A DNA stretch of 64,000 nucleotides from Membranipora membranacea (lineage: Eukaryota; Bryozoa; Gymnolaemata; Cheilostomatida; Membraniporidae). Under the pieces are notes generated by a model. The model had not been told where the DNA came from. It was given only the letters and a program-made list of their open reading frames with translations, and did not search any database. Made by a program: the position numbers and the translations under genes. The stretch covers positions 18,354,001 to 18,418,000 of the forward strand of contig OU612075.1 in the NCBI GenBank assembly GCA_914767715.1, read 5' to 3'. Shown here piece after piece: positions 1-11,589 of the stretch; position 1 is the stretch's first letter; each line of letters begins with the position of its first letter.

Positions 1-1160
1 AGACGAATAAGAACCCTGGACCAGGCCATCTGACTGCACGATTGCTGAAGACAGCTGCATCCTCGCTCACCGAACCTCTGCTGGCGTTATTCAATATGTC
101 AGTGAAGCAAGGTACTATGCCATCAGCATGGAAAGCAGCCACTATTAAGCCTTAACCAAAACTGTCCGGTGCATCAGAACCGGAAGACTTCCGGCCCATA
201 GATTTGACATCAGTCATAGCAAAGTGTATGGAGAAGCTGATAGTGAGGCGCATAGCCCCACATCTCGATGACTCATCACAGTTCGCATATCAGCAGAATC
301 GGTCGACTGAAGATGCGCTCATCACTCTTATTGACTCAGTAAGTCTCCATCTAGACAATAATGTTAAAAACTATGTTCGAACACTATTCATTGACTACAC
401 CAGCGCCTTTAATAATCCGTCCCTGCTAATCTCCAGACTCTGTGATTATGATATTCATCCGAATATTCTTAATTGGCTTTACAGTTTCCTCACAAATCGC
501 ACACAACGTGTTATAACAACGTCCAATGTATCAGCATCTACGACAACATCTACTGGGAGCCCTCAAGGCTGTGTGCTCAGTATGCCAACACTCAACTCCA
601 ATACCGTAATCCTCAAATATGCTGATGACACAGTCATACTAGAGTTTCTCACGAGTACCCAGCCATCGTGTCTCCAACAAGAAGCAGATCATCTATATGC
701 TTGGTGCTGCGAACATGACCTGCTTCTTAACTCAAAGAAGACCAAAGAACTGGTTTTCAGCAATGCACGGGATAACCCGACCACACAACAGCTGTATCAT
801 CTGGGAATAGATACCAGATTGATTACATCATGCTACAAATCCTTCATCGAAAGCATCCTCTATCATCTAGTAGTGATATATTCTCATCTTAGTGCAGACT
901 CTCAAAATCATCTACAGCGAGTGGTGCGCTCAGCCCGTCGTCTAGCAGGAGATATCACCTTCACCGCAGTAGCCGATCTCTACCACAAAGAGTCTTCGAA
1001 CAAACTCCTATGTTGACATTTACTCAATGCCCATCAGGCCGTTATTCCACCATCCGCTACAGAGTAAACCTTCGCAAACTTTGTTTTAGAGCTAACTGTG
1101 TTCACTATTTAAAATCGCGTTTTTTCAAAAAAGTTGTGTTTTTATATGAATTTTTATCCA
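1..1160 (+). pseudogene. Degenerate LINE (CR1/Rex-type) reverse-transcriptase fragment, truncated by the window edge
   Basis: A reverse-transcriptase reading frame enters at base 3, crosses one in-frame TAA near 153, continues to 1016 and shifts frame near 1015. RT marks are visible: NPGPG upstream, QFAYQQNRSTEDAL, FIDYTSAFN and TGSPQGCVLS, then KYADDT. The segment between SPQGCVLS and KYADDT is shorter than in the intact element at 54387-57269, so there is an internal deletion. After the shift the frame at about 1018-1140 contains CPSGRYST, matching the C-terminus of the intact element (CPSGRYRT). Part of the pre-RT region, the RT and the C-terminus can be seen. A stop, a deletion and a frameshift mark it as dead. 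It belongs to the same broad family as the intact copy but is clearly divergent from it. Confidence 0.9.
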
Positions 1161-1469
1161 TTTATTTTTACCGTCCTTACTTTTAACAAGAGAGCACTCA
1201 CATGAAGCATTTTATTTCTCTAATTGATGAGACAAAAATAAACACATCATCATTGAGTTCATAGTAAAATTAATTGTAATGTGAGGCAATGAGAGGACAC
1301 ACACACATTGAATACAATTGTCATAATGCAATAGCGCATTCTAAGGGGATACAGCAATATGGCCATGCCATTTTTTATAAGAGTGGCTGAGGGCATAAAA
1401 CTAGACAACCACAGGTTTATAGACGATGACTACAAGATATGATATCAGAATAAAAAAGGTATCACACAT
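1161..1469. other. Intergenic, nothing recognised
   Basis: AT-rich sequence between the LINE relic and the methyltransferase relic. No coding trace, RNA or repeat was recognised. Confidence 0.5.
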
Positions 1470-2085
1470 ACCTCTCTTTGTTTCCTCTGAAGATACTCAT
1501 CATATCAACGTCAATAATTGAACATCGTCCATCATTTTTGAGCATTTATAAATGCCTTGCTATAAATTGTCTGGGTAAGCAAAGTCATGGAGTACATCAA
1601 TCATTATAACAAGATCATACTTTTCAGCCATTCCATCAGAGACTTTGCAGGCATCTCACTCAGCAAATGTTACATTGGATAGATCTAAAAGTGCAAACAA
1701 AGTCAATTTCAGATCATTATTTTGCACAAGTTTTTCTCAGAGGATTATCTCTTGACCAGCTCATTCTTCAAAAGGGAGTAAAAGGCCTGCAAACTGCTAT
1801 GGCTGCATAGAGGCTTTACATGAATTGGAAGGTCTAGCAGTAAACTCACTTATACAGTTCAAACGAGCCTTTTCAAGAAACAAGGCAGAAGCATCTGACG
1901 CCAGAAATGTGCTCTTAGGAAAGTTCTCAGCTAAACATCTTGTCGGATCAGGTAAACCACTACCCAGTTCTAATACGCTGATTCCAGCTTCTTTATAGAA
2001 TACAAGAATCAAGAAATTGTAAATGAACGAAAGGTTACTGTTCAAAAGGTATGTAGAGGTCAAAACAAGGAGCAACAGCTGTCAA
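1470..2085 (-). pseudogene. Class I SAM-dependent methyltransferase pseudogene
   Basis: Reading the minus strand from about 2075, a fragment with the class I methyltransferase motif I (VLELGSGLPDPTR, then DAS about 20 residues later) runs to 1797 and stops. Lower down, around 1735-1560, the trace resumes with LVQNNDLKLTLFALLDLSNV, an in-frame TGA, and AEKYDLVIMIDVLHDFAYP, which is the motif around the D-x-x-H-D segment of the family. Near 1535-1480 a further shifted frame reads DGRCSIIDVDMMS, the usual strand after the K-P-G-G turn. Several stops and at least one frameshift make it a relic. The order of motifs resembles metazoan Rv2258c-like methyltransferases, but the substrate cannot be named. 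Motif I has GSGLP instead of GSGxG. Confidence 0.75.
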
Positions 2086-4342
2086 AGCTTAGCGTAAAGA
2101 TTTATGTCCTACAATTGGTCAGGCAGGTTGTTTCTTGCCAGAACCTCAAGATTTAGTTTGGTTTCTGCATTGGATTGAGAACATATAAATTCATCTTGGT
2201 AATCGTTATGGGCTGTTCTGAAAAAAAAATATGGGGATGGTATTTTTATGAAAGTGGCTATTGCCTCATAAAATCGTACCTCAACCGGAGTTTAATAGAA
2301 CATTATTGTAAAAGAGGAACACCCCACACCCAAGAGATTCTACCTTGGGTGCATGTAGCATGAATTGAAGGCCCTAATAATTCTTATTGCAGTCATTTAT
2401 CCCCCAAACTACCCCTACACGTTTGAAAGATGAGGCGCTAAAGCTTACCAAGTTTTTTGACAATATCGTTTCCCAGAAACTCAAGATGCGTGGTCGATAG
2501 TATGAAAAGTTTTAATACGGCCGGACAGGAAGTCATGGAGTAATGGATAGCTGTCTACCGTTGTACCTAAAAGCATACTACAAAGTAAAGTACAGTATTA
2601 TTGGAGATCAATTTTGTTGTGAGGGGGTGATGAGGGGGTCTTACAACTATAGTTACTCTGTGTTATTTTCTTTAGGGTGTAACGCTGACATTGAGAGATA
2701 CCTGTCTCAAATTATTAATTTCCTGCCTGTCATTGACTCAAGCTTTGCAAACCGTCTGGTTATTCATGAAAACTTTCGATATGCATTACCTAACAAAAGT
2801 TTAGGGACAGCCTAGAGAGCAGAACTGTGCACCCATGGTCCTACGAGTTTGAGGCACAGTTGGACGGATGGTCTGTGCTGGAGAGGCAAGTTTTGTGATG
2901 GCAGCCAGATAATTTTAGAGCAATTGTTCTGCACTTGGCGGACGAAAAAATATTGATGATTGACAGTCTAAAAGATTATAGATGGACAATCTTTGCTGAT
3001 TGGGTATGGAGATATAGGAAAATAATTTTTGTTTACTGGTAGAAAAATCTTGAACAAACATGCTGGAGAGCCATTGACCGGTAGAGAACACCCAAACATG
3101 GAACGGAACTGGCAAGATTTTCTAATTCATTGCTATTTAAAGGATTTTTGTTTGTTTTAAGACATGTTTCAAACATCACATCTACACACTTACCTTACTC
3201 CCCGCTCCCAATTAACTACTCCATATAAGGTTATACCAAATCTACCTCTACCAGTGATTAACGGCGCTTTGAGGATTTTGAGGGACAAGAAAATCTTGGA
3301 ATATCTAGAAAATATGATGCCTACCCTTAATTGTACGGTTGTGAGCTACAGTCTCCACTATACTGGAAGGATAAGACTCATCTGCGTATCATAGGCTTCT
3401 CCATACCGTAAGTGTTTGGATATACTCAAGCAGTAAATGAAGAACCATTGTAAGCTGTGACAGAGCAGCGAGAAGTTCTAAGATTAGGCCTACAACAAAG
3501 ACATTCAATAATGTTCTGTTTGAAGTCTGAAATATGTCAGCGGTTTTTCTAAGCACTAATCACACAAAATGTATTTAATTTACGTCGATTTGCGTTATCC
3601 TCAAGAAGTCCCTATATGCTTGAATTTTTCCTTCCTTCACTCATTAGCCTAACCAATAAAAGACACATTTTGGTCATGATTTCACACAAAGGAATATTAT
3701 CAGGAGCAGAAAACTGGTTATGGTACTTAAAAGTGTAAAAACCATCTTCTTTCCAGCTATGTTTTTAAGGTCCACTAGCTTTGCTATGTATTTGTCACAA
3801 GTAGATGGGTTAACTGCAAAATAACAAACCTGAACAACTCGTACATGTTCTAAACACATGTACATATCTCTCAGCTGCAGCCAAGCAGTGGCTCCATCAA
3901 AAACATCCATGAATATATCTTCAAGTCCCAATCTATAAGTCTGCTATATAGTGCCACTGGATAACACACAAGTAGGCTTGAGTAACTAGCACTTATACAC
4001 AGCACACGCATTTGGTTTATCTATGGAGGCTATTTCATACGAAAGTGACGACTGATAGCTGAAAGACTGATAGCTGAAATCTCGGTTTTTGTCGTACAAT
4101 TAGTGTTTGGATGCATTGACAAATACAAATTATTTATCCCTCAGTAAAGCCATCACTCATACACTTATAGATTATGTGCATATTCAGCTTAAATATTGCT
4201 GCAAATTAGTGCTCTCCCTCCAAGCTGTATTGTTTTAAAAAAAAAGAGTTTAATTTTCAACAATATTGATCAATTGTAACAGTCAAATTAGAATTTGCAC
4301 CACCTACCTTATTTGTCTTTAGTAAAAAAAAGGGTGAGCAAT
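2086..4342. other. Intergenic; weak unassigned coding trace at about 2675-2900
   Basis: No recognisable gene. At about 2670-2815 (+), after a plausible acceptor (tttcttttag at about 2676), a frame reads NADIERYLSQIINFLPVIDS, then HENFRYALPNK. After a frame change it continues as HPWSYEFEAQLDGWSVLERQ up to about 2890. The composition looks protein-like but I do not recognise the family. With its frame break it may be a relic. The remaining open frames here (3164-3394 +, 3674-3931 -) show no motif. Confidence 0.3.
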
Positions 4343-4471
4343 GATATGTAAAAAAGATATGTAAAAAAGATATGTAAAAAAGATATGTAAAAAAGATATG
4401 TAAAAAAGATATGTAAAAAAGATATGTAAAAAAGATATGTAAAAAAGATACGTAAAAAGATATGTAAAAAA
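4343..4471. repeat. 13-bp minisatellite (gatatgtaaaaaa)n
   Basis: About ten tandem copies of the 13-base unit gatatgtaaaaaa are almost identical, with one cgt variant and one unit a base shorter near the right end. The array lies directly upstream of a LINE 3' fragment. The open frames across it on the minus strand are only repeat translations. Confidence 0.95.
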
Positions 4472-4484
4472 GCCACTCAAACAC

Positions 4485-4941
4485 TTCATATGTTGATGAG
4501 AAATTTGAAAAAAGCTCGTATACAAAATCCAGATCTATTTGCTATAAATGTATTTGTAGGCCTATACTGGAATACGCGTCGCAAAGCTGGTCGCCTCACT
4601 TGGTGAAACACATCGACACTATTGAAGCGATTAATCCGAAGGCTTTCAGATGGGCTTATCACAAAAAGAAGTTGGATCATATCAGTGATCTCATGTCTCA
4701 GTTCGATTGACAGACTCTAGCTGAAAGACGACAAAATTCCGATCTAAAATTGTATTTTAAAATCATTACAGGTTCAACAGCTGTTGATGAAAGCAAAGTC
4801 TCTACAAGCCATATGCACGATCACAACACCCGGACAGGTTCTGTTGTTGGTACAATCAACACCAATGTGAAGAAATATGCTTTCAGACAGCGAGTCTACC
4901 GATATCTGAACCCAGCTATCCATAGAATTGATTTATTATAA
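4485..4941 (+). pseudogene. 3' end of a LINE ORF2 (degenerate)
   Basis: One frame from about 4545 to 4941 reads CRPILEYASQSWSPHL, HIDTIEAINPKAFRW, then a TGA at about 4708, then LAERRQNSDLKLYFKIITG and HNTRTGSVV. This order is the typical C-terminal tail of CR1/Jockey-type LINE ORF2 proteins: P-x-L-E-Y-A-S-x-x-W, then I-E-x-x-Q-R-x-x-x-R, then the L-x-x-R-R-x-x-x-D-L segment. Only this tail survives. It differs from the tails of the other two LINE copies in this window, so it is probably a different subfamily. Confidence 0.85.
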
Positions 4942-7481
4942 CTTTATATGTTGTTCGTTGTTCGCATTACTATATTCCTTGTTGCGTATTTATTTATTGA
5001 TCGTTATTGTACTACTGATGACTCATGATATTGTTTACTGACTTATGACTCACACCACTGACTACTCTCATCGACATACTGGACTGTCCTACTTCATTGT
5101 ATATTAGCCATCCTACTCCGTTTGTAATTTGTTGCTCCCGTCTTACTCAACTCCAACAATATTTACCACCTCATGAAACAAGTACTCAGTGCTGATTTGA
5201 TTGTGCATTTGTTACTGTGTTTTCAAGGGTACCCAGCCCCCTTCCCCGCGCTTGGCTCCCGGTGCTTGTTGTGGTTGATTTTGGTGTATGGGCAAGGACT
5301 TGTTACCCTGATCTGGTCTCGTGTGCGATGTGGCCTGGTGTCTTATAATCCACTGGAAACCTCTACAGTGTTGTTCCAGATTACTAACAAAAGTTGTCTG
5401 TCAATTTTTCCTTATCCTCCCCCTTATATGTTAACAACCCACTGCTGAAAACCCTGCGATTGTGAATGTGACGCCGAAACCCCCCTTGAATTGATCCCTT
5501 ACAAGTCGTGGCTGTGAAGCTATACAAAATACCTAACTGTTACATCTCCGATGACTGATATACTGTTATTTACATCCAGATAATCAAGTCTCACTCTGTT
5601 GTCACTACACAGTATATCACCCTTGAAAGGAGACAGCTACTCCGACGGCGATCAACCTATCGGAAGAATCGGAAGAATATAATGTTGTGACTATCAGATC
5701 TGTTTCCTGCAATGAAAATACTGGCTTATGAAAAGAGAATTTAATGTAGCTTGCAAGGACTTCCCCACTCCTAATCAAAAACCTTGGTGCACAATGCTTT
5801 GATTTATATTCTGCCAGACCATCTTACCAGTCTATGAGGAAAAATAAATTATATAAACTAGTTCAGATGACAGACATCCCATATTCTCCATTTAATTGTA
5901 GAACAGTGGGTAATAAAACTCTTTCAATCTCATTAAGAGTTTTCCTCTCTGTATCTACGGGAGGGCAACTCCTAACATTTAAATTACCTTGTTCTGTTGC
6001 TATATCAGACCTGATCAGACTGCCTTGCATTAGCATCATCAGCATTGGCATTTTGAATCGAACAGGTCATATTTTTTCAGGGGAATACGCACAGTGGAGT
6101 ACTTAACTCTGATATTAAGCTACGGAGAGCAGGGTATAAAGCTCTATTTCATCTACCAAAGAACCACACTTCACCCAACGATGCACTATATACGGTAGAT
6201 GGCATTAGAGCCACATGGTTAATATCAATGCTGGAACCTTAAAAAATGAATTCTCGGTTTCTCTTTGAAAATTTTAATTTTGTTAAAACACCCATCAAAG
6301 TTGAAGCACAGCTAAAGTAAATGACCCAGATTTATCTTAGAGAGCATCTCAGGGAGAGCAGAGTCTTCAGGTAGGAGAACCTCTAAAACCTGCAACTCTC
6401 TGTAATGAGTAGATGCGTAACTGGTCCAGAAATAGAGATAACAGAGACTGATTGGGGTGTCCAGTTATATTTGAATCACGTTTTGGCAGCCAGCTAGCTG
6501 AAAACAGAACCGGAACAATAACTTTGTCTCGTCACAGGAAGCCATTGAAGAGCCATGACCGTGTATCTTAGGTCTATCTCTTAGTCCGACCTTGGTTTTA
6601 CTTCTACTATATCATAATTGACCACTAATCAGATATATTGATGTAAAGGATTATGAGAGATAGAGGGCATAAACATGTGCAGTTGCACAGCTTTAAACTG
6701 TTGTTATTATGGGAATGCGTACATCTGTGCAATATCTAATAGAGCTGGGCCAATGTCAGTGGTTAGAACTTTGACATCGCCTATGGTAACTGCAAACAGT
6801 TTGCTTCTAATCAAAACCATTCATGACATAAGGTATCAGAAGCTGAGTACCACAGAGAGTATTAACATATAAGGTTGACTAAATCATATAACTAGATTGA
6901 ATTATTCCCATTCAACCAAATAAAAAAATTGACACCTTCAGGCTGTTTATCTTCACAATGTTTGGCAATTGTTACAGCCCTAGTATTGCGCAAACAGTGA
7001 GAACCACACTGGAGGTACAATTCTCATACTAGCACAACATCACTGGTAGGCAACATCTTTGGTTAGAACTGTTTGGGTCGATCACATGTGATTGTGTTAC
7101 TCACATCTCAGATCTGTCTCAGATAAAATCGCATATCACTCAGGAATAGCGAGCCCTTTAGAAGTCATAAACCTGCCATCATTCTGGCAGCTGGTTAAAC
7201 CAGTAAAAATCTGCAAAGGTAAGTGTTAGATTTGCTTGTAAATCATGTAGACTAGCCAGGCTCACTGTATGTGAGTAGCAGTATATCAATGGCAGCTTGA
7301 TGCACAAACAAGCCCAGAGGTTATAATCAAAACAATATTTAGCTCGATGAATGGCATCTTAAATGATTTATATAAAGACATCTCTCAGCACAGCAGCATT
7401 CTAACAACTGGAGAATTCAGTAGAACTCTTCTCACCCTTGCAGCGACCCATTGTTACCTTGACAATTTATTGGATTTTTAG
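4942..7481. other. Intergenic, no gene recognised
   Basis: About 2.5 kb without any recognisable coding sequence, structural RNA or clear repeat. Short open frames on both strands (for example 5173-5448 and 5834-6106) have no motif and no splice logic. The last part probably contains the promoter and any 5' untranslated exon of the tetraspan gene. Confidence 0.5.
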
Positions 7482-10400
7482 ATGACCATATTTGCGATAC
7501 CGGAGACTAAAGAATCGACATGTAGACTGACCTGTCCCTCACTCTACACTATAATACAGTGCCTGTGTACGCTGACTATATGTGGTGTCCTCCTGACCTG
7601 TATGACATCTACACTCTGGGTGGAGAACTTTGTTGCGTCTGGTGATTCGGCACCTTTCAGAATACTTTCTGTCGGACTGTTTAAAGTCTGCTATTACACG
7701 GATATCAGCAGACCAGGGACAGCTACAGAATGCAACGATATCAAGTTCAAAGGTAAAGACAACTGACTCTGAATACTGGAATGACCCAGGTAGCCTTGCT
7801 CAAATCTAATTCATGAGTAGAACAAGTTATTTTTTGCTCACCACAATGGCAGCAGTGGCAACAAGAAGAAAATAAATTTTATACAGCGTTTGAGTAACAA
7901 AATTTGCCAAGTCACCATATCTGAGAAACACTAACTTGATAGTTGTAAAACTCTCAACGACATTGCATTTATCACTCATTCTCTGTAAACTATGTCTCTA
8001 CAATAAATATATTTATCTTTTTTTCTGTAGATTTCACTTTGTCAGTACAGATATGCCAGTGCATAGCTGCAGCGTCATCATGTATTGCAGTGATCCTATG
8101 CTTTGTCAGGATTTTAAACAAGATGCTCTCATTTGGCTGTGGGAAGTCTTGTGATGAAGACAAACTTGCCTATGAGACGAGAAAATTCAGAATTGTATGC
8201 TATCTAATAATCAGTGAGTGCAGTAATTCATTTCAGTCTTAAGAACCAATACGTCTTTTTGCTTCTACCCCTTGAGAACTTAACATTTTGCTCACTTTTC
8301 TGGTTATATGGTGATGTATTGTGAGCGCATAGAGGTACGAAATTCATGCCCCTTTCTAATGAAGCCTCTTGTATTTTAAATTTGTTGTGATATTTACGAA
8401 TTGATGTGCGGGTTAAGTTTGTTGACTTTAATTCACTAAGGTCACTAAGTTACATAATTTTTTATCATATCCTGTGGTTTATTTTTGAGGTTATGATTGG
8501 TGCACTGTCGGAAGGGCGGTCGTTCATGTGACCAAATATTTGCTTTGGGCCAGCAGATCAAAGTTAATAATTTCCTAATCACCAAGCATGATGTGCTAAA
8601 AACATGTTAATCGTATTATACAACATGTGTTGGTAGGCAGTTATTGCCTGATAAACGGATACCTACGTTCATGTTGACATTGCGGAAACTTATCAGAAAG
8701 AATATTTGAGGAATGTTTGTATAATCTAATCTGAGTCACCACCAACAGAGAATAAATTCATACTTGTGCTCAGTGCAATCTCTAACTATGAAGCAAACTT
8801 CTCTCGTAAAAAACATGCTTGACATGAACTTGGTTGATAGCAGCACATCACTTGACATATGCTATCTTATATCACCCTATTGAAAGCATATACCGCAAGG
8901 CCTAAATTTTAGCTTTGGTACATAAAGATTAATTTATTCTTTTCTCAGCAAGCAGCTGCCTCTATGGATAACAAGTTCTAGATGTCATGTCATTTTCATT
9001 CCTAAGTTACCCAATCATAATTCAGCCGATGAATCTGATACAGTCTGAAATAATCCCTCCATTTTTTCTTGGCTTCTTCTAAAATATTAAGAACAACATA
9101 CTATCAAAGTTCAGTCTACGCTGTTATCCGTTGTCATGATCATCTATGCTTGTTTGGTTACAGCTCTAGGACTAGCGGTTAGTATACCCTTATATATCTG
9201 TGAAGCCAATCTGGGAGGCGTGGAGCTGATACACCATCTGACAAAGAGGCTTCAGAGCGCCAGAGTAGGCACAACTGACTCAATATTCCCCACATTCACG
9301 CCTGCGAACAATACTACGGAAAGTGTGACTCTAAATTCTACTGCTGCCGATCCAAGAATAGGTAATGGCTGTTTTACTGCATACGATCTAGAAGGCTTGT
9401 CACCTTTTAGTCAATCATTACCTAATCAGTCGATTGCTTTGTTCAATCGAGAAGTTATCGTGAAGATAACGAGACATCTGTACACTCTGCATAAAAAACA
9501 AAGGACGAAATAACAGTACAACAACTTGTCTGAAAGGCCAAATCTACCAGGACTTTAGGATATTATAAAAAAAAAAACACTCAGATGAGCTGCAACATAT
9601 GCCATAATGTCCTGAAATATGGCAGAGCCATATGTAATAAAAATAAATGACTTTTTTCATCTTTCTCTCCTCAGTGAATGAGTACACTATGCCAACGGCT
9701 GATGGATCAAAGATAGAAGGTATCCAGACAACAGTCATACCCCATCTACCTCACTACTCGGTGTTTGCTATCGCCCTCTGGATGCAGTTCTTAGTTCTCG
9801 GTATAACGATGCTCACTTTCACAATGGCTCTTATAAAACACGCACGTAAGAGGAAAGAGAGGCAGAGTCAACAGCGTCATCATCATCAACTAAGGTAATA
9901 CTATTACTAAGGTAATACTAATACTAAGGTAATACCAATACTGAGGTAATACTAATACTAAGGTAATACTAATACTAAGGTAATACTATTACTAAGGTAA
10001 TACTATTACTAAGGTAATGCTAATACTACGGTAATACTAATACTAATGTAATACCAATACTAAGGTAATACCAATACTAAGGTAATACCAATACTAAGGT
10101 AATACCAATACTAAGGTAATACTAATACTAAGGTAATACCAATACTAAGGTAATACCAATACTAAGGTAATACCAATACTAAGGTAGTACCAATACTAAT
10201 GTAATACTAATACTAAGGTACTACCACAGACAAGACACACATGCATGTTTTGTCTATAGGTAAAACTAATACTAGTACTAAGTTAATACTAATACTACGG
10301 TAATACCAATATTAAGGTAATAGTAATAATAATACAAAGGTAATACTAATACTAAGGTAATATAATGTATATTCTGTTATCTTACTGTGTATATTGCCAT

Positions 10401-10718
10401 TATGCTCAAAATTGACCACAAATTCTGGGATTGCTAAACTACGGTCAATGTTCAAGACAGGAATATAAAGATGCTAATGGACAACGAAAACATCCTATTG
10501 CACTTTTAAAATTTGTATGAATCAACCTAGACTTTTTTGATTCATATGACACCCTTGACTTATATTTTTATAATTGTTATTGCAGACGATCATCAACAAG
10601 ACCCGGACTAACTATAGAACTAAAACCAGCACGTCCTCGTAGTGAATCTCAGATGGCATTCTTCTCCAGACAGACAAGTCAGACGACCCTTAATTGTGAA
10701 GGACCCATGTCACCTTGA
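7482..10718 (+). CDS. Clarin-like four-transmembrane protein (claudin/PMP22 superfamily), 5 exons
   Basis: Exons 7482-7752, 8031-8213, 9164-9361, 9675-9894 and 10586-10718 join in frame to 334 aa. Four hydrophobic segments lie at about residues 21-42, 97-117, 143-163 and 247-271. The first loop has W46, then G-L-F-x-x-C (65-70) and C84, the W/GLW-C-C signature of claudin-superfamily tetraspans. After TM3 the sequence VELIHHLTKRL closely resembles the same site of vertebrate clarins. The TM3-TM4 loop is long, with N-x-T sites (NNTT, NST) that suit an extracellular position. The basic, Ser/Arg-rich C-tail is cytosolic. Clarins act at sensory and synaptic membranes, but the role here is inferred only. 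The ATG directly follows a possible acceptor (ttttag), so a non-coding upstream exon is likely. A plus-strand AATAAA lies at 11456. It could instead be another claudin-like family. Confidence 0.72.
9889..10372. repeat. 17-bp minisatellite (ctaaggtaatactaata)n at an exon-intron border
   Basis: About 20 tandem copies of a 17-base unit run from the last bases of exon 4 of the tetraspan gene to about 10225. A diverged continuation follows at 10260-10372, after a 35-base interruption. The exon 4 donor (ctaag|gtaata at 9890-9900) is itself the first unit, so each unit carries a copy of the donor, plus a TACTAAT string that resembles a branch point. Confidence 0.95.
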
Positions 10719-11589
10719 CCCAAGCAATTTAGTTTGTGACACAAAAACAACAAAAATAGGGCCGCTGAGATAAGGCTAGGAGTACATGGACAGACAGTTG
10801 CCAAACTCCATGCAACTATTACGGCATACACTTAGCATCAACATTCCTAATCAGTGACTTGGTGATACAGTACACATCGCTTGCTTGTCAATATTGTTAA
10901 TTGGTTGCGGAGACGCAGCGAAATTCCTCAAGTATGAGATCCATTAACAGCTGTGATTGTTTCATATACTTCCAAATATTGTTGACATGAGAGAAATCAT
11001 GTCGGACTCCTCTAGTATCCTGGAAGTAACATAACCCGCGCACTAGCTTCCATTATTGACGCTGTTTACTGCCATTATCGGGAACCCATTATCACTTACA
11101 CAGCCTAGTATATAACCACGTGCGTCATGTTATTCACCGGTGATAATTTTCTGTGAAGCCAACAGGAATCTAGTGCAATGTTTACAAGATAAATGACTGA
11201 TAGAGGTTGCTATCCAAAATAGTGGACACGTTTTAATATATTATGTATTAACTTTGTAAGTGAAAAATTAGACTCATAACTATTTTCCACAACAGTAGTT
11301 GGTTGACCATAATCTCCAAAATGAGGTTTGAATTTTTACCTAATCAATTTCATTATTCAGATGAATATCCACAAATCAAGTAAGTTACATTCCAGCATAA
11401 AACAGCCGGACAATACTATGTACAAAATAATATATAGTTTTACGTCTTGATATGAAATAAAAGATCATTACATCACGGAGCGAGGGTATATCCTTCCTCT
11501 AAGTATTTTGAATGTTTGTGCTAAAAAATCTTTTCAAAAATGGCGATCCCTTAGCTTTTGATGGTCATTAATCAAACTAAAATGTTCCT
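10719..11589. other. Convergent 3' untranslated/intergenic region of the tetraspan and RSF1 genes
   Basis: The region lies tail to tail between the stop of the plus-strand tetraspan gene (10718) and the stop of minus-strand RSF1 (11590). AATAAA at 11456-11461 (+) is a candidate poly(A) signal for the tetraspan gene. On the minus strand only an ATTAAA at 11237-11232 was seen for RSF1. If both are used, the two 3' ends overlap by about 220 bases. Confidence 0.5.

Noticed and set aside
4343-4471. CRISPR-like array
   Set aside because: Units are contiguous without spacers in a eukaryotic sequence; it is a simple minisatellite. The same applies to the 14-, 17- and 178-bp arrays.
4257-4525. Minus-strand frames with FLHIFFTYLFYIS repeats
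   Set aside because: They are translations of the 13-bp minisatellite.
7936-8154. Alternative plus-strand frame across tetraspan exon 2
   Set aside because: The frame used by exon 2 (from 8031) matches the phase of exons 1 and 3 and encodes TM2; this one does not.
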